DNA of 64,000 bases from an uncultured Alistipes sp. GTDB taxonomy: Bacteria > Bacteroidota > Bacteroidia > Bacteroidales > Rikenellaceae. The DNA lies in NCBI RefSeq assembly GCF_963931675.1, contig NZ_OZ007039.1, positions 2,765,806 through 2,829,805 on the forward strand, read 5' to 3'. Position numbers and translations under genes: made by a program. Below the pieces are notes generated by a model. That model did no database searches. It had not been told where the DNA came from and saw only the letters and a program-made list of their open reading frames with translations. Of this stretch, positions 8,316 to 16,644 are shown in pieces; the first letter of the stretch is position 1, and each line of letters opens with the position of its first letter.

Positions 8316-10687
8316 GACTTCGTATTTTTGAGTTCGAATTCATATTCTCCGGGCCACAGCGATTGCGGTTTTTGTCCCGGCAACCGCAATGTCGCGCGCG
8401 TATTGGGCGGGATCCGGAAGCGATACACCGTTTTCTGTCTGCCCACCCGCCATTCCGATTCGATTGTTCCGCAGATCGATCGATACGAGCCTTTCATCCA
8501 TCCGATCCGGGAATCTGGGTGCGGGGCGAGGATGATATGCCGAAAACCCGGACTGGCGGTCTCGATTCCGAGCGCGTAGCGGAAGAGCCATTCGGCGACG
8601 GATCCGAACGCATAATGGCTGAACGAGTTCATGCGAGCGTTGTTCTCTCCGGACCGGCCACCAAATCCATACTCCCGGGTGTAGCTGTCCCATCGTTCCC
8701 AGATCGATGTGGCGCCGTTGAGTATCGAATAGCCCCATCCCGGATAATCGGGCTGCAGCAGCAGATCGTAGTCCAGTTCGTCATAGCCGTACTGAGAGAG
8801 GACCATCATGACGTGTTTGGTTCCCAGGAATCCCGTGGTGAAGCGTCCTCCGTTCCGGACGATCATGTCGGCCAAACGGTCCGCAGCGGCCTGAGCCAGA
8901 GTCGTCGGATAGAGTCCGAAATAGAGAGCCAGCGCATAAGCCGTCTGGCAGTCGTTTCCGCGCAGCGTTCCGTCGGGTGCGATATACCGCTTGGCGAAAG
9001 CGCTCCGGATACGGGCTGCCAGCGAGGCGTAATGGACCGAATCCTGACGGGCGCCGAGGGCTCCGGCCATCTGTGACATCAAATCGGCATCATACGCATA
9101 GTAGGCATTGGCGATGAAGTCATCCGAGGCTGTTTTCCCTACGGCCAGCCAATCTCCGAACGTCGGAATCGGTGGCTGCAGGTCTTCCGAGGCGCTTTGC
9201 TCGTAGAACGAGAGGAAGCGTTTCATCCCGGGATACATCCGCTGCAGAACCCGGCAGTCGCCATAGACCTGCCAGAGTGTCCAGGGGACGATGACTCCCG
9301 CGTCCATCCACCCGGGGGCATACTCCATTGCGATGGCATACGGATACGGCGCATAGCTTGGATAGGCGCCATAGCTGCGCTGAGCATCGTCCAGATCGAC
9401 CAGCCACTTCGAAAGGAACGATTGGACATCGGAGTGGTACGTGGAAGATCGGGCGTAGATCTGAATGTCTCCGGTCCAGCCCAGGCGCTCATCCCGTTGG
9501 GGACAATCGGTCGGAATCTCGAAGAAATTCGCCCGCTGGGTGGTCGAAATGTTGGCCCAAAGCCGGTTCACGAGTTCATTCCCGCAGGAAAATTGTCCAG
9601 CCTCCTGAAACGAAGAGGTCAGGACGATTCCGGTGAGGGTCCGTTCATCCGGTTCATACCCCAGCCCCGAGAGCTCTACGTACCGGAATCCATGATACGT
9701 CATGCGGGGCATCCACGACTGGGAGCCGTTGCGCAGCGTGTAGTAATCCGTAGCGCGGGCGTATCGGAGATTTTCGGTCATCAGGCTTCCGTCCGCATTG
9801 AGCATCTCTCCGTATCGGAGTTTTACGGTCCTGCCCGCTTCTCCGTGCACCTGCAAGGCGACGGTTCCGGCAAAATTCCGCCCTAAGTCGAAGATCCAGG
9901 CATCGGGGCCCGTCCGCCGGATCGACACCGGGGTCAGGCGTTCGATTTCACGTACCGGGTCGGTCGGTGCGGCCATCAATGCCCCGTCGGGATTCATCGC
10001 CACGGAGGCGGGGGCCCAGGACTGCGCCTCGAATCCCGGGGAATCCCACCCCGGTTGTTCGAGACGTGCATCATAGACCTCCCCCATGAGCAGATCAGCC
10101 TGACGAATCGGGCCTTCCGCCGCCTTCCAGTCCGGTCCCGAGACCAATGCGGTGCGGCTTCCGTCGGCATATTCGATCTCGATCCGGCACAACAGGGCCG
10201 GATCGACTCCGTAGAACTCCCGGGAGCGTTCCAGGTGTTCCAGAATCCCGAATCCGACATATCCGGCATACCATCCGTCCGCGACGATGGCACCGATCGT
10301 ATTCTCTCCGTCCAACACCAGGTCGGTCAGATCGTACGTGTTGTAATAGATCCGTTTTCGGTAATCAGACCATCCCGGTGTAAAGTAGTCGGTACCGATC
10401 CGTTGTCCGTTCAGGCGCAGTTCATAAATGCCTTTGGCACTGGCATAGACTACGACTCGCCGGACCGGTCCGTCTATCACGAAATCGCGTCGGAAGTAAC
10501 GTGCCGGTGGCAGAACGAGTCCGGTGCTGTCGGCCGGAGTCTCGATCCGGTACGTAATCCACCGGGCCGGGGCCCAGTCCTGATAGGTTTGCAGTCCCAT
10601 GCTCCAGCGTGCCGGAGCGCTCCAGTCGGAGCTAAATTCATCACCGGGGATCTGTACATTTTCAAAAAAGATTACGGTGTTTCTCAC
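8312..10687 (-). CDS. Alpha-L-rhamnosidase, glycoside hydrolase family 78
   Basis: Releases terminal alpha-L-rhamnose. Domains in order: an N-terminal jelly-roll substrate-binding region (RRDFVIDGPVRRVVVYAS, YELRLNGQRIGTDYFTPGWS), the concanavalin-like domain, an (alpha/alpha)6 catalytic barrel with DCPQRDERLGWTGDIQ (general acid region) and IWERWDSY (second acidic residue), and a C-terminal beta-sandwich. The frame is open to an ATG at 10804, but that would overlap the upstream gene by 121 bases. A GTG at 10687 forms a four-base GTGA overlap with the upstream stop, so 791 residues is preferred. No signal peptide is seen with this start, suggesting a cytoplasmic or unusually exported enzyme. 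Confidence 0.9.
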   Translation of the reverse strand: MRNTVIFFENVQIPGDEFSSDWSAPARWSMGLQTYQDWAPARWITYRIETPADSTGLVLPPARYFRRDFVIDGPVRRVVVYASAKGIYELRLNGQRIGTDYFTPGWSDYRKRIYYNTYDLTDLVLDGENTIGAIVADGWYAGYVGFGILEHLERSREFYGVDPALLCRIEIEYADGSRTALVSGPDWKAAEGPIRQADLLMGEVYDARLEQPGWDSPGFEAQSWAPASVAMNPDGALMAAPTDPVREIERLTPVSIRRTGPDAWIFDLGRNFAGTVALQVHGEAGRTVKLRYGEMLNADGSLMTENLRYARATDYYTLRNGSQSWMPRMTYHGFRYVELSGLGYEPDERTLTGIVLTSSFQEAGQFSCGNELVNRLWANISTTQRANFFEIPTDCPQRDERLGWTGDIQIYARSSTYHSDVQSFLSKWLVDLDDAQRSYGAYPSYAPYPYAIAMEYAPGWMDAGVIVPWTLWQVYGDCRVLQRMYPGMKRFLSFYEQSASEDLQPPIPTFGDWLAVGKTASDDFIANAYYAYDADLMSQMAGALGARQDSVHYASLAARIRSAFAKRYIAPDGTLRGNDCQTAYALALYFGLYPTTLAQAAADRLADMIVRNGGRFTTGFLGTKHVMMVLSQYGYDELDYDLLLQPDYPGWGYSILNGATSIWERWDSYTREYGFGGRSGENNARMNSFSHYAFGSVAEWLFRYALGIETASPGFRHIILAPHPDSRIGWMKGSYRSICGTIESEWRVGRQKTVYRFRIPPNTRATLRLPGQKPQSLWPGEYEFELKNTKS

Positions 10688-12057
10688 AAGGCGAACTCCA
10701 CTTGATCGTAACGGTTCCATCCGCCGCGCGTAAAGTCGGGAATCTCGACCGGAACAGAGCCGTTGTCGAGCGAAATCTCCGACAGCGGAATCAGGCAGCA
10801 CCATTCGGCCAGATCGTAGACATCCATGTCCAGCGGCAAGCCGTTGCGCAGACAGTAGATCAGACGATAATCCATGATGAAATCCATGCCGCCGTGTCCA
10901 CCCACCTGCTTGGCTTTCTCCTCGATGTCGCGGACGATGGGATGCTTGTAGCGCTCCATCATGGCATTGAACACCTCTTTGGGCAGGAAACTGTGGGCAT
11001 TGAGGTTTTCGTGATCCTTGGCGGCTTCCGGATCGATGGCTTCACCGGCCAGCGCAAGCCCGCTGACGGGATATTTGTTGGCAAAGCCCCGGGTTCCGCT
11101 CAACTGGAACATCCGGCTGTACGGACGGGGTGACGAGACGTCATGCTCGATGAGAATCGAGCGGCCCTGCTCCGTGCGGATCATCGTCATCGTGTGATCG
11201 CCGTTCCGGAAGTCAGCGACCTCCTCTCCGGTTTTTTCGCGGATATAGGCGGGCTTGTTCACGGCCCTGGTGTCAAGCGATACCAGATAATTCATCTTGT
11301 CTCCGCGGTGAATGTTCATCGCCAGACATACGGGGCCGAGTCCGTGCGTGGGATAGACATCTCCCCGGTGGTGACGGTTGTAATCCATCCGCCAGTCGTT
11401 CCAATATTCATCCCAGAAGGCTTCCAGATTGTGGATGTAGGCACCTTCACCGTGGAGCAGATCGCCGAAAACGCCGTGCTGGGCCATGTTGAGACAGGTG
11501 AGTTCGAAGAAATCGTAGACGCAGTTTTCAAGCTGGATGCAATGTTTGCGGGTCTGTTCCGAAGTGTTGACCAATTCCCAGATCTCGTCCATGGTCATGG
11601 CGGCCGGGACCTCGATGGCCACGTGTTTGCCGCACTTCATGGCCTGGACGCCCATCCGGGCATGGTTCTTCCAGTCGGTGGCGATGTAAACGAGGTCGAC
11701 ATCGGGCAGTGCGACGACCTCCTGCCAAATCTCGGGATCGCCGGAGAACTCACGGGCTGCCGGAAGGCCCCGGGATTCCAGAATCCGGTTGCATTTGGCG
11801 GTGTTCTCCGGCAGGATGTCGCACAGAGCCACGATTTCGACGCCTTCGATGTGGGTCATCCGCTCGACGGCTCCCGGGCCGCGCATCCCCAGTCCTATGA
11901 ATGCCACGCGGACCGTGGGGATGGGTTCGGCGGCAAATCGGAGCATGTCGCTCTGCCCGGCCGGCCGGGGCGGGGTTGGCGTGTGGATCATGCCTGTCCG
12001 GGGATCCGAACAGGCGGCCGACAGCAGCAGGCCGGCGATAAACAGCAGTTTCTTCAT
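10684..12057 (-). CDS. GH109-like Gfo/Idh/MocA glycosidase, lipoprotein
   Basis: 457 residues. A lipoprotein signal (Cys near 16) precedes a Rossmann NAD-binding domain (VRVAFIGLGMRGPGAVERM, about 50-70) and the Gfo/Idh C-terminal domain. EVPAAMTMDEIWELV, the LENCVYDFFEL block and HHRGDVYPTHGLGP are characteristic of GH109. Those enzymes hydrolyse glycosides through transient NAD+-dependent oxidation at C3; alpha-N-acetylgalactosaminidase is the best known activity, but the family is broader. It is the gene immediately before the GH78 gene, with a four-base overlap, and shares its 3-keto chemistry with the DUF1080 and Gfo/Idh proteins upstream. The exact sugar specificity is open. Confidence 0.85.
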   Translation of the reverse strand: MKKLLFIAGLLLSAACSDPRTGMIHTPTPPRPAGQSDMLRFAAEPIPTVRVAFIGLGMRGPGAVERMTHIEGVEIVALCDILPENTAKCNRILESRGLPAAREFSGDPEIWQEVVALPDVDLVYIATDWKNHARMGVQAMKCGKHVAIEVPAAMTMDEIWELVNTSEQTRKHCIQLENCVYDFFELTCLNMAQHGVFGDLLHGEGAYIHNLEAFWDEYWNDWRMDYNRHHRGDVYPTHGLGPVCLAMNIHRGDKMNYLVSLDTRAVNKPAYIREKTGEEVADFRNGDHTMTMIRTEQGRSILIEHDVSSPRPYSRMFQLSGTRGFANKYPVSGLALAGEAIDPEAAKDHENLNAHSFLPKEVFNAMMERYKHPIVRDIEEKAKQVGGHGGMDFIMDYRLIYCLRNGLPLDMDVYDLAEWCCLIPLSEISLDNGSVPVEIPDFTRGGWNRYDQVEFAL

Positions 12058-12099
12058 TTCTTTAATTCATTAGATTATTCACTGATAAACCAGCTTGAA

Positions 12100-12492
12100 T
12101 TACAATAACCGATTCAAATGAGCAATGTTTTCAGATAAAAAACTCAACTGTTTCACATTTTCCTCGCCTTGGATGCAGGGTTTGAAACGCTCGTTTTCGG
12201 GAGTGGCGATCAAGACGGCATCCGCCGTCTGGGGAGGCTCGAAGAAACGGTTATAGCCCGCAAAACAATGCTCGGGATCGATTCCGAACTTGTCGGCCAG
12301 CGCTTTCCGGCGCAGCGGATTGGGTTCCACCACGCCGGCTGGTCGCAGCCGTTCGGGATGACGTACGGCATATTCGAGGTATTTGCTGGCCCGGTTTCCG
12401 GCGCCGGTGGCGACGATGGTCACCGGGCGTTTCAAAAAGGAGGTTCCGGCTATGGTTTGTATGTGAAGCAGCCTTGCGGGAGGGGAGGGCAT
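12100..12492 (-). pseudogene. Truncated Gfo/Idh/MocA oxidoreductase (N-terminal Rossmann fragment)
   Basis: About 130 codons. After an odd first 20 residues the sequence reads RPVTIVATGAGNRASKYLEY, then HPERLRPAGVVEPNPLRRKA, and later DAVLIATPENERFKP. This is the NAD-binding half of a GH109/Gfo-Idh protein of roughly 400 residues. It then runs into an unrelated tail and a stop; the catalytic C-terminal domain is missing. It lies in line with the operon (33 bp after the HEAT/DUF1080 gene, 42 bp before GH109), so it is probably a deleted paralogue left in place. Confidence 0.75.
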
Positions 12493-12525
12493 CCGAATGC
12501 GTGAGGCCCTCCCTCGCCGCAGGAT

Positions 12526-15300
12526 TCAGAGTTCTTTGATTCGGATGTTGCGGAACCGGATGCCGGGCCCGTGCCCGAGGAGTCCGATGTGCCCGCGTTT
12601 GTTGAAGAGTCCGGGATGGTTGCGTCCGTCGACCGTATAGGGGTTCTTGTTCGATCCGTCGGGAGCGACGTTGTGTCCCTTGCAGGCCGTGCGGATGTTT
12701 CCGTCGAGGATCACCTCGCCGTTCACGGTGACGGTGATACGGTCCCCTACGGCGCGGATCTCCTCGGTGTTCCAGGTGCCCAGTTCACCGAACACGACGT
12801 GTTTCTGTGCGGGAATGATGCCGTACACCGAGCCGTGCTGCTGGTAGATGCGCAGGTTCTTGTAGATCGGAGCGTCGTGGTCGAGGATCTGTATCTCCAT
12901 GCCGTGGTAGGCGGCATCGACCCCCATCGGGGTACGGATTCCGATGCCGTTGTTCACGCCCTCGCGGACGAACGAGAACTCGAACCGCAGGACGAAATCC
13001 CCGTACTCCTTGACGGTATAGAGGTTCCCGCTGCCTCCGAACTGTGCCGTGACGTAGATCGTGCCCTCCTGCGGGACGTAGTTGGTCTTGTTTCCGGTCC
13101 ACTTTTCGAGCGAGAGCCCGTCGAAGAGGAGTTCGAAACCCTCCTTCGCCTCGTCTTCCGGGAGTTCAAACCGCGGGATGGCGGCATAGCGCGCCAACAG
13201 TCCCTTGATCTGGTCGACGGCATATCCGGCATCGGGGTCGTTTTTTGCGAGTCCGGCATAGATCGTCCGGGCCTTTTCGAGCGCATCCACCACGCTTTCG
13301 CCGCCCATGCCGGGGTTCCGGGCCGCGATGCTCTTGACGGCGTAGGCGGCGGACTCTCCGGTTGCCGGATCGTCGAGGTATGCCGCGGCGATGTTCAGGG
13401 CAGGCAGCGAGCCGGTTTGGGCCAGGGCCCGGAGGAGTTTGTTCCGGACCTGTGCTCCGGGTCGGAGATCGAGCCCTTTGCGGTAATACTCGACCTGTCG
13501 GCCCGGCTCGGCTGTGGCGACGAAGTCGGCATAACGCGCGATGGCGGCATCGGTCCAGCGGGGATTCTGCCGGGCCAGCTCATGGAGCACATCGAGCATG
13601 GAGGGGTTGTCGACCGTGAGCAGGGCCTGGAATGCGGCCTCGGGGTCGGATGCGGCGAGCAGGTCGTCGATGGCCTGCCGGGTTCCGGCGAAGGCCAGCA
13701 GGGGGTAATAGCGCGTTTTCTCGGGTGCACTCTTCAAATGCTCCGCAACCCGTGCATAACGGGCATCGGGCTCCTGTGCGGCAAGCGCGTTTTTCAGCGC
13801 CGCCTGATAGTGGGTCACCTCTTTTTCGGACGCCTTGTCGAGCAGCGCGCAGAGCCGGTCGAAATCCCGCATCGTGCAGATCCCGGCCAGCGCCTCGATC
13901 GCGGCGTTGCGGACCTCCCCGCTGTCGGAGTCGAGGCGGTCAAAGACCTTCTCCGCCGCGGCCGAGATACGGCGTGCGGCGATCAGTTTCAGTGCGCGGA
14001 CCTGAATCCCGGGAGTGCGGTCGAGAGCTGCCATGAGCCCCTCGTTCACCGATCCGTTGAATGCCGCGAGGGCGGCCTCGGCTTCGGCGGCATGGGGGCC
14101 ATCCAGCGCGGCGATCAGGGCTTCGAGGGCCTGTTGGCCGCCGATCCGCCCTGCGGCGCGGATGGCAGCCGCAGCGAGTTGGTCGTCCGAGGATCCGATC
14201 AGCGGCGTGATGCGTCCGATCTGTGCCGCGGCATGGCGTTCTCCGAGCCAGTTGACCAGATCGGTGCGTGCCTCGTCGTCCAGTGACGGGATCCGTGCGG
14301 CCAGTGTGGCGCAGAGCTCCTCGTCGGCAAAATCCCGGGCGAAGTCAAACGCTGCCCCGCGGTATTGGCGGTTGGGATCCTCGAGTGCCTGAACCATCCG
14401 CCGGGTGCGTTTGCCGACGTCGTAGCGGAGCTGCAATTCCAGCGCTGCGATCCGTATATTGGTTCGGATGGCGGCCTTCGTCAGGGATTTTGCGGCAGCC
14501 AGCACCTGTTTCGTCTGTCCCATCTCGGCGAGACGCCCCAACAGCCGCAGGTAAGCCTCCGGGGCGTCGCTCGTCCCGGAATCATAGTCCGCAGCGGCCG
14601 CCGCATCGGCCAGTACGCGGAGCGAGGCCTTGCTTCCGCAGCATCCCAGGGCGTGATAGACGGCGTTGCGGGTTTCACCGTCGCACTCGCCGGCCCAGCG
14701 GAGCAGCGTCGGCTCTGCCGCCGCGACTCCTTTTGCTGCAGCGGCCAGCGCCAGCCGGGCGTCGGGTCGTTCGCTGTTGCGGATCAATCCGGCCAGGATC
14801 TCCTCACTGCCCGGAGTGGAGATCAACCCCCGGATGGCCACATCGGCAAGGTATTCGTCATGGGCGTATGCCTCGAAGAGCGGGGCATCCTCCGCCGTGG
14901 AGCAGAGCTGGAGCAGCGAAAGCAGGAAGGCCCGGTTGGGATTGTCCGTGCATGCGGCGATGCTCTGCGCGAGCCCTTGCCGCACGGCATTGCGGGCCTC
15001 TTCGCGTCCTTGTTCCGTTACGTAGTGGACCACGCCGCTGAGCGCATATTCCACCGGGGCGTTGGAACCCTCGGCTGCCGGGACGAGCATGCCGGCCATT
15101 TCGCGGATGCCGACGCTTCCCGTGGCGGCCAGCTCCTCCATCATCTCGTTGTACTGTACAGGGGTCTGGGCCGGGAGTTGAGCCAGGGCGTCGGCAATGA
15201 TCGTCGAGAGCGTCCGTTGTCGGGCATCCCTCACCTCCTGGGCCCCGGCGAACAGTGGCAGGAGCAGCCCGCCAAGCAGTATGATGAACAGTTTCTTCAT
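12526..15300 (-). CDS. Secreted HEAT-repeat protein with C-terminal DUF1080 domain
   Basis: 924 residues from the ATG at 15300, which begins a clean Sec signal (KKLFIILLGGLLLPLFAGAQ). The frame stays open to 16002 but that part lies inside the Gfo/Idh gene and is ignored. Residues about 25-690 are alanine/leucine-rich helical repeats of the HEAT/PBS-lyase type. From about 715 comes a DUF1080 (3-keto-disaccharide hydrolase, concanavalin-like) domain: FELLFDGLSLEKWTGN, then NGIGIRTPMG, and finally IGLLGHGPGIRFRNIRIKEL. DUF1080 proteins cleave 3-keto-glycosides produced by Gfo/Idh dehydrogenases, and such a gene lies 26 bp upstream. The repeat scaffold may hold partners or substrate in the periplasm (inference). 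Confidence 0.85.
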   Translation of the reverse strand: MKKLFIILLGGLLLPLFAGAQEVRDARQRTLSTIIADALAQLPAQTPVQYNEMMEELAATGSVGIREMAGMLVPAAEGSNAPVEYALSGVVHYVTEQGREEARNAVRQGLAQSIAACTDNPNRAFLLSLLQLCSTAEDAPLFEAYAHDEYLADVAIRGLISTPGSEEILAGLIRNSERPDARLALAAAAKGVAAAEPTLLRWAGECDGETRNAVYHALGCCGSKASLRVLADAAAAADYDSGTSDAPEAYLRLLGRLAEMGQTKQVLAAAKSLTKAAIRTNIRIAALELQLRYDVGKRTRRMVQALEDPNRQYRGAAFDFARDFADEELCATLAARIPSLDDEARTDLVNWLGERHAAAQIGRITPLIGSSDDQLAAAAIRAAGRIGGQQALEALIAALDGPHAAEAEAALAAFNGSVNEGLMAALDRTPGIQVRALKLIAARRISAAAEKVFDRLDSDSGEVRNAAIEALAGICTMRDFDRLCALLDKASEKEVTHYQAALKNALAAQEPDARYARVAEHLKSAPEKTRYYPLLAFAGTRQAIDDLLAASDPEAAFQALLTVDNPSMLDVLHELARQNPRWTDAAIARYADFVATAEPGRQVEYYRKGLDLRPGAQVRNKLLRALAQTGSLPALNIAAAYLDDPATGESAAYAVKSIAARNPGMGGESVVDALEKARTIYAGLAKNDPDAGYAVDQIKGLLARYAAIPRFELPEDEAKEGFELLFDGLSLEKWTGNKTNYVPQEGTIYVTAQFGGSGNLYTVKEYGDFVLRFEFSFVREGVNNGIGIRTPMGVDAAYHGMEIQILDHDAPIYKNLRIYQQHGSVYGIIPAQKHVVFGELGTWNTEEIRAVGDRITVTVNGEVILDGNIRTACKGHNVAPDGSNKNPYTVDGRNHPGLFNKRGHIGLLGHGPGIRFRNIRIKEL

Positions 15301-15326
15301 GGTTTGCAGATTTTGACGGTTGGCTA

Positions 15327-16610
15327 TCAGATTTTCCAGGGCGCACGCATCGGCTGGTCGATGAGTCGGTTTGCGGCGTCGTCGCCGATGAAGAGCTGGG
15401 ACTCGGGGTCGAAGTGCAACGTGCGGTTCAGCCGCAGGGCGCAGGCGCCCAGGTTGACCAGCGTCGAACTCCGGTGCCCCTTGGCCTCGTCGAGCGTAAA
15501 ACGCTCCCGCGTGCGGACGCAGTCCAAAAAATCGGTGTTCTGCGGCTCCGGGTCGGGCATCTCGGCCAGTTTGTTCATGATGTCGGGAATGGTGCACTCG
15601 AAACCCTTGTAGACCTTGCCTTCGGGACCTTCGATGTAGGGAACCTTTCCCTCGCTCTCGAAGCCTTCGCCTTCGAGCACGATCTGGCATCCGTCGTCGT
15701 AGGTGTAGGTGATCTTCCGCCAGATGCCCACGGCGTCGGGGTGCTGCTGCGGAGCGTCCACCTCGATCTTCACCGGCGAGGTGCCGTCCTTGCCCAGCAG
15801 GTACTGGACCGGGTCCATGTAGTGCTGCCCCATGTCGGTAAGGCCACCGCCGTCGTAATCCCAGTACCCGCGGAAGGTCTGGTGCGTGCGGTGGGCGTTG
15901 TAGGGCTTGTAGGGTGCGGGCCCGAGCCAGAGATCGTAGTCCAGCGCCTCCGGAACGGGCTGCGGAGCAAGGTGCTCCTTCCCGACCCAGAAGAATTTCC
16001 ACGTGAAGCCCGTGGCTCCCGAGATGGTCACTTTCAGTGGCCAGCCGAGCAACCCGCTGTCGATGAGCTTTTTGAGCGGCTGCACCGTGGTCCCGAGTCC
16101 GTAGAAGGTGTCCTTGAAGCGGAACCAGGTGTTGAGCCGGAAGATCCGGCCGTTCTGCCGGACGGCCTCCACGACGCGCTTGCCCTCACCGATGGTGCGG
16201 GTCATCGGCTTCTCGCACCAGATATCCTTCCCGGCGCGGGCCGCCTCGACGGCCATGATCCCGTGCCAGTGAGGCGGCGTGGCGATGTGGACGATGTCCA
16301 CGTTCGGGTCGTGGATCAGATCCCGGTAGTTATGGTAGGCTTGCAGCTTCTGCCCGAATTTCTGCTGTCCCAGCGCCACGGCGCTGTCCAGATGGTTCCG
16401 GTCCACGTCGCAGACGGCGACCAGACGGCATCGCGCGTCGCTGGTGAAGTGGTAGCTCGAACGGCCGATGCCGCCGACGCCGATGATTCCTTTGGTGAGT
16501 TGATCGCTCGGGGCGATGTGTTTCGGACCTCCCAGAACCCAGCGGGGTACGATCGTGAAGAGCGTTGCGGCACCCGCGGCCTTGAGAAATTCCCTGCGGT
16601 TGAGTCCCAT
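15327..16610 (-). CDS. Tat-exported Gfo/Idh/MocA oxidoreductase (probable glycoside 3-dehydrogenase)
   Basis: 427 residues. The N-terminus carries a twin-arginine signal (NRREFLKAAGAA), so the folded, cofactor-loaded enzyme is probably exported. A Rossmann domain (IIGVGGIGRSSYHF) and the Gfo/Idh signature EKP (WCEKPMTRTIGEGK) are present, followed by the alpha/beta substrate domain (GYWDYDGGGLTDMGQHYMDP). It is flanked on both sides by DUF1080 proteins, the arrangement seen in 3-keto-glycoside pathways: the dehydrogenase oxidises the C3 hydroxyl of a glycoside and a DUF1080 enzyme then breaks the glycosidic bond. The direction and sugar are not readable from sequence. Confidence 0.88.
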   Translation of the reverse strand: MGLNRREFLKAAGAATLFTIVPRWVLGGPKHIAPSDQLTKGIIGVGGIGRSSYHFTSDARCRLVAVCDVDRNHLDSAVALGQQKFGQKLQAYHNYRDLIHDPNVDIVHIATPPHWHGIMAVEAARAGKDIWCEKPMTRTIGEGKRVVEAVRQNGRIFRLNTWFRFKDTFYGLGTTVQPLKKLIDSGLLGWPLKVTISGATGFTWKFFWVGKEHLAPQPVPEALDYDLWLGPAPYKPYNAHRTHQTFRGYWDYDGGGLTDMGQHYMDPVQYLLGKDGTSPVKIEVDAPQQHPDAVGIWRKITYTYDDGCQIVLEGEGFESEGKVPYIEGPEGKVYKGFECTIPDIMNKLAEMPDPEPQNTDFLDCVRTRERFTLDEAKGHRSSTLVNLGACALRLNRTLHFDPESQLFIGDDAANRLIDQPMRAPWKI

Positions 16611-16644
16611 GTCTTTTGAAGTTTTGCGGTGGTTGTTCGTGTTG

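Noticed and set aside
15301-16002. Long upstream extension of the HEAT/DUF1080 reading frame
   Set aside because: It is the shadow of the Gfo/Idh gene on the same strand in another frame, and a clean signal peptide begins at the ATG at 15300.
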